From: Syncephalastrum monosporum B8922
Taxonomy: Eukaryota > Mucoromycota > Mucoromycetes > Mucorales > Syncephalastraceae
Direction: 5' to 3'
Assembly (NCBI GenBank): GCA_000697355.1
Contig: JNEN01001200.1
Coordinates: 124,001 to 188,000 of the forward strand
DNA: 64,000 nt
This document shows positions 1 through 13,447 of the stretch, piece by piece. Under the pieces are notes generated by a model, which worked only from the letters and a program-made list of their open reading frames with translations, did no database searches and was not told where the DNA came from. The translations under genes and the position numbers were made by a program. Within the stretch, counting starts at the first letter, position 1; each line of letters starts with the position of its first letter.

Positions 1-1734
1 AGGCGCGCGTTCGAATGTAATAAACAAGTCCCGCAATAGAATTTCGCTCTGCCCTTCCTCGTTCGGTATGTTTGACAATCATCGAATACTGGGTCGATGC
101 GTTTCTCTTTCATGTTCATGTAATCAACTTCCGATAATACTTCCCAGTTGGTCTCTATGACTCCATGTAGAAATATTTTTTGTCGAACCTGTTTTTTTTC
201 TCGTCGTGTGATATCGCGCCACACGCACTCACACACACACTCCCATACACGCATGGAAAGAGAGAAATGAAAAAATAGAAATAATAATTTACAGCCCTGC
301 TCTCTTAATCACACCGCTGCTCGTATATGAGTGGGCTGCACAGCCACCAGCAGGCCCGCATGTTTACCGGTGAAACAAGGAGGGTCATGTCGATCATTTT
401 TTTTATTTGGTTGGTTTTTCATTTCTAAAAGGTCCTACTGGGCACAACGGGATCGTCGCCAAGAAGATTTTTATTTTACGTTACACAGTTACAAGTATTT
501 GATTGGTGAATTCTCCCTTCGGTCTCCGAAGATCTCTTCCATTCGTCATGCCTCTTCCCGTTTTCTGCGACTTTTTTGTGACACAAATGAGCGATTCATC
601 AGTGGCGCTTCTACATCCTTCCCCCCCCCCCCCTTTTTTTTTTTTTTTTTTTGCCCGGGATCAAAAGGAAAAGGAAATGTTACTTGTCGTCATTCAGCCA
701 TCACGCCATGGGCAAGTGTGTATGCACTCCCATTGTCAGCAAGTTTATCTGGCTAGGACACACGACAGAAAGCCACATTGCACACACCACAGCACCCTAA
801 CTATGAACTCAACTACCAACAAACCAGGTAACACCTCGAACTTTTTTTTCCTTCTGGTACACAAACGGACAGATTATTTCGACATACGACCTGTGCGCAC
901 ATACACACCACAATTGTAAACATGTGCCTAGCCTTCTTGGCTTTACTTGCTTCACGTGGACAGGCAAATTCTAAGAGTGCGTCGGAAACCAGGGCCAGCA
1001 AAGTCACATCAGCCGTCGATCCCTTTCTCTGTCTGCTGCTAATCGTCATATCTTTTTTCCTCTCTGCTATCGCGACTCTTCTGATCTTTGATATGAATGC
1101 GAGACACTACCAAGCAGAACAGTAGTTTACGTGGAGCCAAAAATGAAAGGTCTCGGTTCACTCAGGGCCGCTCTGATCCGTACGCCGAAACGAAAGGGTC
1201 GATTCGGTTGCCAAGATCCCAGAGTAGTCTTTCATCTAAAACCTCACGCTTAAATATGAGAAGGAACGGTAGGTTCTCCGCTCGTGGGGCCTTTAGGAAT
1301 GCATAAGCTTTATCAGCTTCCTTTTGTTCCTCGTTCTAGGCAATGCAAGTTTATTTTCTTTTCAGGTACGCTTTACGTACCTTTATTTCTGCATAGCTCA
1401 AAAAAAAATTATAATCTGCTCAGTTCATTTTCCAGCAAAATACAACACAGCGTTCTGCCTTTGCAACATTTTTTTGCGTACTTCCCTCACAACTCCGAAG
1501 ACGGCTAATGCCCAGGAGCCGCGTTCTGGACTTTTTGACTTTTGCGCAATATAAAGGCATCGAGCTTACCATCTCGTTAGTCTCTTTAACATCTTCTTTC
1601 ACTTTTTCTCTTTTCCTTCGTTGTACACTACACCTTGCGCTGGTCGTACCCTTCCTCTTTCCTTTACAGCCACAGCCACAGCCACAAACCTTTCGTCGCC
1701 TCGATATCCAATACTGAACGCTTTCCCACCTATC
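1..1734. other. Intergenic region, no gene supported
   Basis: No convincing gene. There is a homopolymer block of about 13 C followed by about 19 T at 621-652, a short CA run near 225-240, and pyrimidine-rich DNA. Short open frames occur on both strands, but they lack conserved motifs and plausible splice partners. The last 200 bp form the promoter and 5' leader of the gene starting at 1735. Confidence 0.6.
1550..1555 (+). promoter_or_regulatory. TATA box of the secreted DPBB gene
   Basis: TATAAA within CAATATAAAGG, about 180 bp upstream of the ATG at 1735 and followed by a C/T-rich leader. This suggests transcription starts around 1580, giving a 5' UTR of roughly 150 nt. Position and sequence are seen; function is inferred. 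Confidence 0.55.
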
Positions 1735-2248
1735 ATGAAGTTCGCAGCCATACTCGTTACGATCTTCGTTGCCATCGTGGCTTCTGTCGCGGCTAGCACG
1801 ACGCAGCCCGCACGCCGCTCCCGTGCTGAACGTACGCTCCTGCGCAAGCGTGGTGGCAAGAGCAGCGGTACATCTGGTTCCTTTAGCGGTACTGGTACCT
1901 GGTTCATTCCTTCTACTGAAGGTGGCTCGGCCGGTGCCTGCGGCGGAAACAACAAAGACGACGCTCCTATTGTTGCTATGGTAAGATCTCACTGATAGAT
2001 GCCACATACCTGTTGAGACTTATTCGATCTGGTAGAACAAGGAGCAGTACGGCGATACCTCTTCGAAGAGCGAGTGGTGTGGCAAGAAGCTCAAGATCAC
2101 TTCCGGCGGCAAGTCGACCACCGCTACTGTGACGGATGCCTGCCCCGAATGCAAGAAAGGTGACCTTGACCTCACTACCGCCGTCTTCAAGAAGCTTGGC
2201 GATCTCGACAAGGGTGTGCTTGACATCACCTGGGAAGTCGCCAACTAA
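1735..2248 (+). CDS. Secreted double-psi beta-barrel (RlpA/barwin-like) protein
   Basis: Two exons, 1735-1980 and 2036-2248, with a 55-nt GT-AG intron; 152 aa. Residues 1-20 form a signal peptide (MKFAAILVTIF then alanine-rich). A basic LRKR near residue 41 looks like a Kex2-type processing site, followed by a Gly/Ser-rich linker. The C-terminal half carries the barrel signature: WCGKKLKIT, then TATVTDACPEC, then DLDLTTAVFKKL, ending in LDITWEV, with paired cysteines. Fungal proteins of this class are small secreted proteins related to expansin/barwin/RlpA folds; some inhibit proteases or bind wall polysaccharides. The catalytic Asp pair of lytic members cannot be judged here. Likely a cell-wall or secreted interaction protein; the exact function is unknown. 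Confidence 0.88.
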
Positions 2249-5200
2249 GCAACAGATTTACAAGCCTTACTACCATCTCCTTTCATTTGTTCCAATGTAT
2301 GAGGCGCTTCTTCCTTTGCTTCCCTTTCTTTTTCTTCCCTCTATCCCTGTCTCTTGTCTCTTTAGCTGTCTCTCTAAACTTTCTCTTTTCCAAACAAATC
2401 CGTGTATCAATATCCCCACCACCACAGTGTTTAATAAATTGTGTTTCGCTTACAGAGTCGTTGGCATGCGGCTGGAACGCGTGTCCAATCAGACTAAAAT
2501 GCACGCGATCGAGCTAAAAGTCCAAAAAATATTTTCTCGTCCAATCACGACAAACAACATCTAATGAAGCCCGCGTAGCAACGCAAGCTATACAAAAACA
2601 AGAGTAGACGTGATCTCACGGACGCCATCTCATCTTACTTCACCTCATGGCCAGAATCTGTCAAAACGGCGCAAGGGCGTACAAAATGCTATGATGATGG
2701 CCCGACCTTCGCTTTGTACATAGGAGCGGACCTCTTGCAGTATATTTTACCTAATCTGACAATAATTGCGAGAACAATGGGAAAGCACCACCAACCTCCA
2801 CCGGATGCCTCATTCAATTTGTAAATGATCCACTTGCCAAAAGCAATTATCGTACCGCTTACAGGCACCCATCGCGTGATGTGTTGTCCAATCAAGAAAC
2901 AAGTGCGAAGCGTCTTTCCCCATTCGAATACGGTCCATAGGGCTTTTGTGCGACCCTCATCTGCATTCTTGAAACATGTGCAACCTGAGACGACGAATGC
3001 GATTGTCGAAGTGAGAGCGATATCTTATTGACACATTTTTTAGTAACGGCACATTTCTGTCAAGATCGATGTTATCCTCAGGTTTTCTTTTCCCTTGTTA
3101 TTGACGGTGTATTCAAGGAGTGACTCCTTTGAATACTGTATGGTAACTCCTCTGTGTTTTGAAGGTGTATTTTCTCTTCGTTCATTAGCGGACTCTGTGT
3201 TGGCGAATGAAAATGAGCGCGATCGAGTGAGCTGGGTTACATTCGCCTGGTTATAATTTGTTTGGTGCTCGGGTCATCAATAAGACCTATTATATGCATG
3301 CGAGCTAGAACCGTCTCGCTCGAGTTAAAAATCAGGGACAGGTTTTGTCTCTCAATCACTGTAGGTGAACGGATGGCAAGTAGACGAGAAACTAATAGAA
3401 ACGTCGATATAGAAAGGTATGATCCGGGAACACGATCACTTACTCTATTTGAGTCAGATGCTTCTATTTCAGTACGCACTACTATCCGTTTATCGTCCCC
3501 ATTTCTCAACTATTAAACTAGCCTGTTAGGGAACCATCTCTCAAATCACTTGTTGCTCGACTGAACATACACTTCTACATACCTGCGACAGACCCGGATT
3601 CGCTCGACATCGACAACCTTATTTGTCGTCTTCTGTTCTCGTCGACAGACATCTGCTAGATCAACAACAAATAGATAAGAGCGCTGGACAGATCATGGTA
3701 GAATAAGCATATAAGCATATAAGCATAATAAAAAAGATGTACGATAGCAAAAGTGGATGCTAGATAGATATATCTTCGTGAGAGATGGGCTTCATTAATG
3801 TCCCATACGCTCACATCGTATTGCTACTGTAGACAATGATTATGTATTTTTTTACTGTGGGATCTCATTCCGAAATCGGTTCTGGTGGACTACATCTCAG
3901 TTTTCTACATAGCTAAGTGACTGGGTCGGGTAGCTGGCGCGCGCCATAGCACGCTGCCTCTGGTTGACCTGAAGTTGAATGCACTTTTGAGCCACAGTGA
4001 CATATTACCCAATTGCAAACACTTACCTGTGGCCATGGAGCAGGTATTTGGCGCAATGGCACATGTCCATGCGGGTGGTAATTTCAACTGTGGTATCGGC
4101 CATTGAATGCCGAGGATGAATAAACTGAAAGGGGGAAACAAAGAAGAAGAGCTGCGGCAGGAATGAAATATGAGTCAATGCATCATATTCATTGTATAGA
4201 CATGAATCTGGTGAGAGGGGAGAAAATGGATAGGAGAGAGGAAAGCACAGACAAAGGACAAGTCAGAAGGAAAGGCAAGACAATTGACGGCAAACTACGT
4301 ACACATTGGAGAAAAGTTAGTTATTTCCAAAATAGTGTACACCTACTTTCATGCGCTCTGCTGCGATACATAGAGTGTGGGCGGGCAACCTGTGGCAGAG
4401 GGATTTGGATGAACTTGCTCTATGTAAGTTGCGCTCGTTAATCTATGCCTTTGTGAGTATGAATATACTTGCCTAAAGATGGACTTGGACGGGAACAAAG
4501 AAAAGAAGAGAAGTAGATTCATGAGGAGATAGCCGTCTTATACGAAATTAACTCGCATCGATGGACCTTCGTGCGATAACATGAACCGCGTGTATCAATG
4601 GGAAAAAGAGCGCATGTAAATATGACCCTGGCGGGAATTGACATCACAGGTATTCTTCGCATCTCAAAGGATTCATTGGCCAACTTTGCGTTCACCGCTG
4701 AAAGAGAGGAATACTTCTGGGATGGGCACTGATGTCATATGTGTCCTGCGAAAATGGTGCAAGATATGTAGAATCCCATCTGCCTTCTCTATTTCGTTAA
4801 ATTGCACTCGCAAATGAAGACAAAAAACTTATACAATCTATTCGCTCATGTCAGTCACGAGCCGACTGCTAGCGAGAAAGGCGCTGGCTGCATATCGAAA
4901 AAAAAAATTAATTGAAATTGGTGCAGTATATAACATGATAGCAGGACGAAGGGAGCTTCGATTGTATGGCTAAGGTGCGACACCTGCGTCGGGTGCGTCT
5001 CTCAAAGTTAGTTACAGGACAAAATCGTCCTGTATAAGGTGAATATCATGGAGGAAATTGATGGGGGGGGGAATAAAAATCATGCAGATTCATCAAATTC
5101 ATTGGTATAATGTACGAGCGTTTGTATGGCTCGTGAGGATATCTTTCCGCATCCACGTGGTGTATTATGGGCGTGGATACATAGCAATTCGAATGAGCCA

Positions 5201-5681
5201 CAAGCATATAAACTCGAAATCGTCAAAGAAGATAAAATAGATAGTATGAGACTAGTATTCGTTAAACAAGCATTGCTGCATCTCAAATGAAGATAAAGGC
5301 ACGCGTCCGACACTGGAGATGCCGCTGAAGTTCGATCAGCCTAGCGTTTTTGGCAGTATCATTCACCCGGCGCGCATTCTGTAGTTGTTATAAACGGTTC
5401 TTTTTTTTTATCACGACACCATTATGGTCGAGTCATCCAGTGTATTATGGTGTAGTCATTCACTATTATGGTGGAGTAATTCAGTGTTATAGCGTTACTG
5501 AATGACTACTTTCTCGACTTTTCAGTCAACAAGTATCGGGATCACCCAGTACTTTTTCGGAGTCATTCAGCAAATACTTTCCAACGGTGCATCTATTTCT
5601 TCCGTATTTGCATGAAGTATGAAGTATGAAGTATGAAATGAAAGAGCGACAAAAAAAGTATATACGTAAGACTATGGTACA
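2249..5681. other. Long gene-poor stretch with minor repeats
   Basis: No supported gene in 3.4 kb. On the minus strand about 2690-3030 there is an open stretch with hydrophobic segments (for example FGKWIIYKLNEASGGGW). It could be an exon or a decayed membrane-protein gene, but I found no flanking exons. ATAAGCAT is repeated three times at 3703-3726. An imperfect unit of about 22 bp beginning ATTATGG recurs at 5421, 5444 and 5465. GAAGTAT recurs near 5610-5636. The rest is AT-rich and featureless. Confidence 0.5.
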
Positions 5682-7859
5682 CTATCTTGGATGATACGAC
5701 GCGACGCCCGATGCGACTACAATGCTGCTGTTGCTGCTCGCGAGGCTCGTGCGATGCAGCTCCTGCAGGCTATGCCGGTTTGCACTGCTGTATTGCACCG
5801 CAGCCGGTAACGCAGGCACAGGAGGCGGGAAAGGACCGTTCATGCTGCTGCGGCTATGGTTGCTCAACACGCTGCTGCTGTTATTGCTGTAGTATTGATA
5901 CGTGGTATCATCGTCGGCTATAAGCGATCGTCGGGGGTTCGTCACAGCAAGCTGCACACTCGGATTCCACTGCTGCTCTTTGTAATCCATGGCGTCGTTG
6001 AAGCCGACCCACTGCACGCTGGCAACCGATCGCATGGATTGTCGTGATGATTCGCCTATCGTACCCTTGGTCGCAGCGGTCGACAAGGTTGGTTGTGGGA
6101 GGCGCAGACCAAAGAAACTTGAGCGGCGTCTTTGTTGTTGTTGTTGTTGTCCTTGCATGACCGGATCGCCGGCGACGGTGTACCGTTTCAAAACAGGACT
6201 GGGTGATGGCTCACCAGAAGGGCGCCAGGCTGACGAAAAGTTCAACGTGAGACGTTTCAGGATAGGCGGTGATGCTTTCATTTCATCGCCCTCTTCTTCG
6301 TCCACCGCGCTGGGCTCTTCTTGACGAAATGTGGGTGGGGAAGGTATATCGTTACTATTATGCGCCACGATAGAGAGCCGACTCTGGCGCTGGGCTTTGG
6401 CATGGATACGCGTGTCATATGGGGATTGTGGCACGGTCACGGATGCGTAGGAAGCCGACAAACCGCCTGTCGATCTCATGGGCGTTGTCAAGTCTCCCCC
6501 GCTGCTATTGGTGAGAGAGGACGGCCGTTGTCCATCATGCGAGATGCGAAAATCGGACCCAAATGAGAGAGTGGATAAACGTGCGCACCGCACCTCGGGC
6601 AGACTACTTCGAAGTCGCTGTTGATTGGCGAGAAAGAGGCTGCTTCGGCTGTCGTTCTTGACGGAGCTAGCGGGCCGCGACGGCATGGGCGACGAGAGGC
6701 TGAACCGTGCAGCGCGGCTCTTGCGGTGGAAATGGAGCTGGCGCTTGTAGTGGTAGCGACGCATCCAAACAAAAAGGCCTATTGCGATACCGACGAATGA
6801 CAAGACACCCACTACAATACCACCCACGGCCCCTCCTCCAAGGCCGCCGCTCTCCGTTTGCTGCTCGTCCGAAGGAGGCGCCCTGCGCTGCAACTGTACG
6901 CGAGGCGAAGCATCCGAGGTCGGAGGTAACACAAATTGCTGTATGGCTGGTTGTGCAGGCATCTGCCCAGCGGTCAGACCACCCTGAATCACGACAGAGG
7001 CTTGCATAGATGAGGAATCCCAGGTGGCGACGTGCCCTGCACGTGCGGATAGATGGCGGACAGGCGGATTTTCAATGGGATACCAGAACAGCAAGGGCGC
7101 CTGCGACATGTCGAGTTGCCATGCATCATTCAGAAAAGTGTCCGTCTCTTCCTGATACCCGCCATGGACGACAGCCTGGCCCTCATTTGCGGCGGGCGTC
7201 ATGGCTGCGTCGATGCGTGTCGGCGGTAGCCGCGGTCCCTGATTACGGCACGGTACCGCTCGCAGTGTCCCCGTGTTGAAGCAGGTGGAGCAGCCCGGAC
7301 CTGCGTTACTCCCAAAGCACGATAGTAACCAGCCATCATGCAGTACGACAGAATGGCCTTTTAAAGGCATGGTGGTCGTGCCCACTCGCGTCCACCTTGA
7401 ATCGACTGACCAGGCTATTTTCCAGATCGTCGATGGGATGATACGACCTTGACATCGCTGTCCGTCGGCAATAACGTAAAGGGCGTCTGTATCAGTGGCC
7501 GACGACGCGATGCGACCATGTAATAAACGAGTTGGTAACCTCCGCTCCTGCTCAGCAGCAGCGTCTATTATTTCTTGTATGCCAAATCGGGAGTTGAGGA
7601 GATCTGGCTGATAATTTGGCGGCTGACAGACGGGCAAGCTGTGATGATAATAGCGATGCTTAGATTGATGATGATGCTGGATATCACTTTGAATGCTAGT
7701 AGGTTCGTTTGCGGTTATGGAAGCAGAGGACGTGGGGTATTGCGTTTCATCAGGCAGGGCACAGGGATGATTGGGACATGTGGTATGGTCTTGCTGGGTC
7801 GTGACGGCCATGATCAGAGAAAATAAAACAAGTAGCCCTCGGTAGTCGAACGGGGGCAT
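5682..7859 (-). CDS. Kelch-domain single-pass membrane protein
   Basis: Uninterrupted 725-aa frame; the ATG is at 7859. Residues 1-22 are a signal peptide. An extracellular Kelch-type beta-propeller spans about 110-320; visible blades include GHSVVLHDGWLLSCFGSN, AVVHGGYQEETDTFLNDAW and ARAGHVATWDSSSMQASVV, with extra cysteines. A glycine-rich stalk leads into one transmembrane helix at about 343-365, then a basic stop-transfer stretch (RRYHYKRQ). The cytoplasmic tail of about 360 residues is Ser/Pro-rich and low in complexity, with a short polyglutamine run near residue 577. This architecture is common among fungal surface proteins proposed to sense the wall or septum. The partner is unknown. 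The single long exon contrasts with the intron-rich neighbours. Confidence 0.85.
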   Translation of the reverse strand: MPPFDYRGLLVLFSLIMAVTTQQDHTTCPNHPCALPDETQYPTSSASITANEPTSIQSDIQHHHQSKHRYYHHSLPVCQPPNYQPDLLNSRFGIQEIIDAAAEQERRLPTRLLHGRIASSATDTDALYVIADGQRCQGRIIPSTIWKIAWSVDSRWTRVGTTTMPLKGHSVVLHDGWLLSCFGSNAGPGCSTCFNTGTLRAVPCRNQGPRLPPTRIDAAMTPAANEGQAVVHGGYQEETDTFLNDAWQLDMSQAPLLFWYPIENPPVRHLSARAGHVATWDSSSMQASVVIQGGLTAGQMPAQPAIQQFVLPPTSDASPRVQLQRRAPPSDEQQTESGGLGGGAVGGIVVGVLSFVGIAIGLFVWMRRYHYKRQLHFHRKSRAARFSLSSPMPSRPASSVKNDSRSSLFLANQQRLRSSLPEVRCARLSTLSFGSDFRISHDGQRPSSLTNSSGGDLTTPMRSTGGLSASYASVTVPQSPYDTRIHAKAQRQSRLSIVAHNSNDIPSPPTFRQEEPSAVDEEEGDEMKASPPILKRLTLNFSSAWRPSGEPSPSPVLKRYTVAGDPVMQGQQQQQQRRRSSFFGLRLPQPTLSTAATKGTIGESSRQSMRSVASVQWVGFNDAMDYKEQQWNPSVQLAVTNPRRSLIADDDTTYQYYSNNSSSVLSNHSRSSMNGPFPPPVPALPAAVQYSSANRHSLQELHRTSLASSNSSIVVASGVASYHPR

Positions 7860-8826
7860 CTTCTACCCATGAAGAATATGATTACAATAGGCACAGATAA
7901 AAAGGAAAGGAAGAAGGAAATAGGTTCGAGGTTCGGAGGGTAAAGAAAGAAAAGCTTTTGCAGGCGGACCTGAGCACCACAGCAGGTATTGCATTCCCAA
8001 TGTAGCACAAACCCATTGGTCGATTTCCTTTTAAAAGGGAAGACGATCTCGCGCTCTGACATCACTGAACACAAGTACTGTATTTCTATAATTTCTTTCT
8101 CCCTATATACGTGTGTTCAACGCCAGATCGGTTCTCCATTGTTAGTTATACCAAATCGGAACCCACATGCGCCACGTTATAACAAAATCACAAACAGTTC
8201 AGGCATCTGTATGTTTACTTTTTTCCTGGTCCCGGTAATTAGGGAAACGAGAAACGGGAACCGATAACGTGGTGCAGATTCGCAAAAAAGGTCGGAAGCG
8301 CCCAGACTACGGTCCATTAGCCAAAAAGTATTATAGTCATCTTACCTATGCTAAGATTAGTAGACGTAAAGAATGAGTGTAAAGACATAGCTAAAAACAT
8401 GGTTCGGCGCGTGATGCAGGCGCTCATGGAAGGGTGATCTTGTTTATTTCAGAAACGAGTACAGTACTCATAAGAAACAATTGTTATAAGACCTCTGTAA
8501 TTTCTTGGGGAAAAGAGAAAAGAGAGCTAACTTTGATCACTTCATAGGCTTTCTTCGCATTCTTAGAGGTGTTGGGATTAATGTCGAAACAGAGAACGTT
8601 TGTAGTGCTCACAGTAACGCAGCGATAAGATTCAAGCAAGGAACAGCAAAGGGTAAGCAATGATTTATAATTTAGAATTAAAAAAAAAAAAAACAACATG
8701 AGACGGTGATCGCAAGACCGTATGCTCACTAATGGCCGTATCGTAGCTGACACAAGCGTGTGCTGTCGTGAGATAGATCGATGGCATTATCAAGAGTCAA
8801 AAGAGTGGGCTTGTAGCGAGACTTGA
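7860..8826. other. Intergenic region
   Basis: Contains the presumed promoter of the Kelch gene (immediately right of 7859) and AT-rich sequence with an A12 tract near 8680. No coding support on either strand. Confidence 0.5.
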
Positions 8827-9758
8827 CTATGTCCGGATAATAGAACCAGGTACTGCGCACCTTTCCCAAGTGGTTTCGGGCTGGGCAGACTTTTTACAAT
8901 GTCACCAGAAGGAGTCGTGCACGTCGAGGAGGCAATTGAGAGTTGCCAATGCGAAGAAGTTTGGCAGGTCTTCCAGCGACTGAGGAAAGCGCACATAGCC
9001 AAATTCGACTAACACGTAGACGCCCTGGGCTGTCAGCTTCGTGATGCAGAATGTTATGTTGAAGCCTAATGAAAGCAGAGAGTTAGACGTTCTTTCAAAT
9101 TCAACAGCCTTTTTTTTTTCCTACCATGTATTTGGAAAGCTAGAGCCGGATCCAGTTTGTGGACATCGATGGCGTTCTTGCTGAAGATCGCCCAGCGCAA
9201 GGTGTCCATACACAGCGAGTGCTTCCCACTGCCTTGGTACACCTTGGCCTCGCCGAAGCCAACGCTGCACTTGAAGTCCATCTGCGCAGAGTGATGTGCT
9301 GCTCAACCATATCATGAACTGCTTGTTGATATCGCTTAAATAGTGAGGCAACGTCATTGCCATTGACAATCCATGGTTCTTCTATTGTGCCGTCATCAAT
9401 AGTAACTCTGGAAATCGTCACAGCGTTGTTTTCCAGTTGTAGGTGGGTGTCATCCTCACTTGAGCGGGTGGGTGTGGTAGAATGACTGGTCGTGGCGGTG
9501 TTGGGGGAAGGATGGCTTGTACTGGCTTCGGGTGAGGTAGGACGACTTGCTGAGACTGGTGGGGACAGTATGGCTCGCAGCGTCTGCAGCAGCGGCGGTG
9601 GTATCATGAGATACTGATTTAGAGCTGCTGGATGCCGCCGCGGCTGACTGCAGCGACTTGATATTTCTTTTCGTCGCAGCAATGTCCGTTAGTGTCGAGC
9701 TTGCCATCGACACTTTTTGCAGGATGAGTTTATCCTGTCTTGTTTCCCAATACCTCAT
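8827..9758 (-). pseudogene. Disrupted member of an expanded fungal family (GEAK motif)
   Basis: Read on the minus strand, an Ala/Ser-rich N-terminus (MRYWETRQDKLILQK) breaks frame near 9540 and continues as PTSPEASTSHPSP to WIVNGNDVASLFKRY. A second frame break near 9275 leads into DFKCSVGFGEAKVYQG and FSKNAIDVHKLDPALAFQIHG. A short intron (acceptor TTTCATTAG) joins FNITFCITKL and VYVLVEFGYVRFPQSLEDL, and an in-frame TGA follows DVHDSFW before HCKKS. Two frameshifts plus a stop suggest a pseudogene. The spacing resembles a diverged version of the C-terminal domain of the 41.4-43.1 kb gene. The D...GEAK pattern recalls PD-(D/E)XK nucleases, but that link is only a hypothesis. Confidence 0.6.
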
Positions 9759-12914
<3,156 letters not shown>

Positions 12915-13060
12915 GAAGCAGCAGTAATAGAAAGCCCATTTAAGGGAGATCAGGTGTGGATTTTTTAGTCGACCATGGTTGCCTTGCCGGCTTCTTGTAA
13001 TGTGTCCATTTCAGGCATTTTTGCGCTGTTCTTAAGCGCCTATGTGAATTACTTGATGAG

Positions 13061-13447
13061 TCAACAACTCTTCGCTGGCCTAAACTTCATCATGCCTACC
13101 TCGACACGGTGGGTATCGACAAAGCTGGGCACCATTTCTGGGTCGGTGGGTGTTGCCACTTTTGATACGCGGCGGTCTCCCTCTTTGAAGGTGGCGCCAA
13201 GGTCTTTGAGCGCGGCCATGCGGTCGTTGGGCTTCTCTGGCCCAGGCTCGATCGGAGACTCTGATACGGAGGAAATCCGGCGACGACGGTAGATCGGCGG
13301 TGAAGACGAAATGCTGAGTGCTTCAGTATGGGTGCTGTTGCTGTTTGTATGTATGCTAGACGTGCCCTGGTTCATGTTAGTTGAGAGAGAAAAAGAAACG
13401 GAAATGTGCGTATATAACTGTGCGTCGGGGTGATCGCCGTATGTCAT
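13061..13447 (-). CDS. Small hypothetical protein, basic and Ser-rich
   Basis: Intron-free 128-aa frame, convergent with PFK2 (about 147 bp between stops). The N-terminal third is polar and Ser/Thr/Asn-rich. The middle has a basic, phosphosite-like patch (YRRRRISSVSESP). The C-terminal half is better ordered (RMAALKDLGATFKEGDRR, ATPTDPEMVPSFVDTHRVEV) and ends in KSC. A TATATAA lies inside the frame near 13408, so translation may start at Met25 (13375) instead of Met1. No family was recognised. It could be a regulatory protein with a kinase-controlled motif, but that is speculation. Confidence 0.5.
   Translation of the reverse strand: MTYGDHPDAQLYTHISVSFSLSTNMNQGTSSIHTNSNSTHTEALSISSSPPIYRRRRISSVSESPIEPGPEKPNDRMAALKDLGATFKEGDRRVSKVATPTDPEMVPSFVDTHRVEVGMMKFRPAKSC

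Noticed and set aside
503..919. Overlapping short open frames across the poly-C/poly-T block
   Set aside because: Frames run through homopolymers and low-complexity DNA, with no conserved motif or splice partners.
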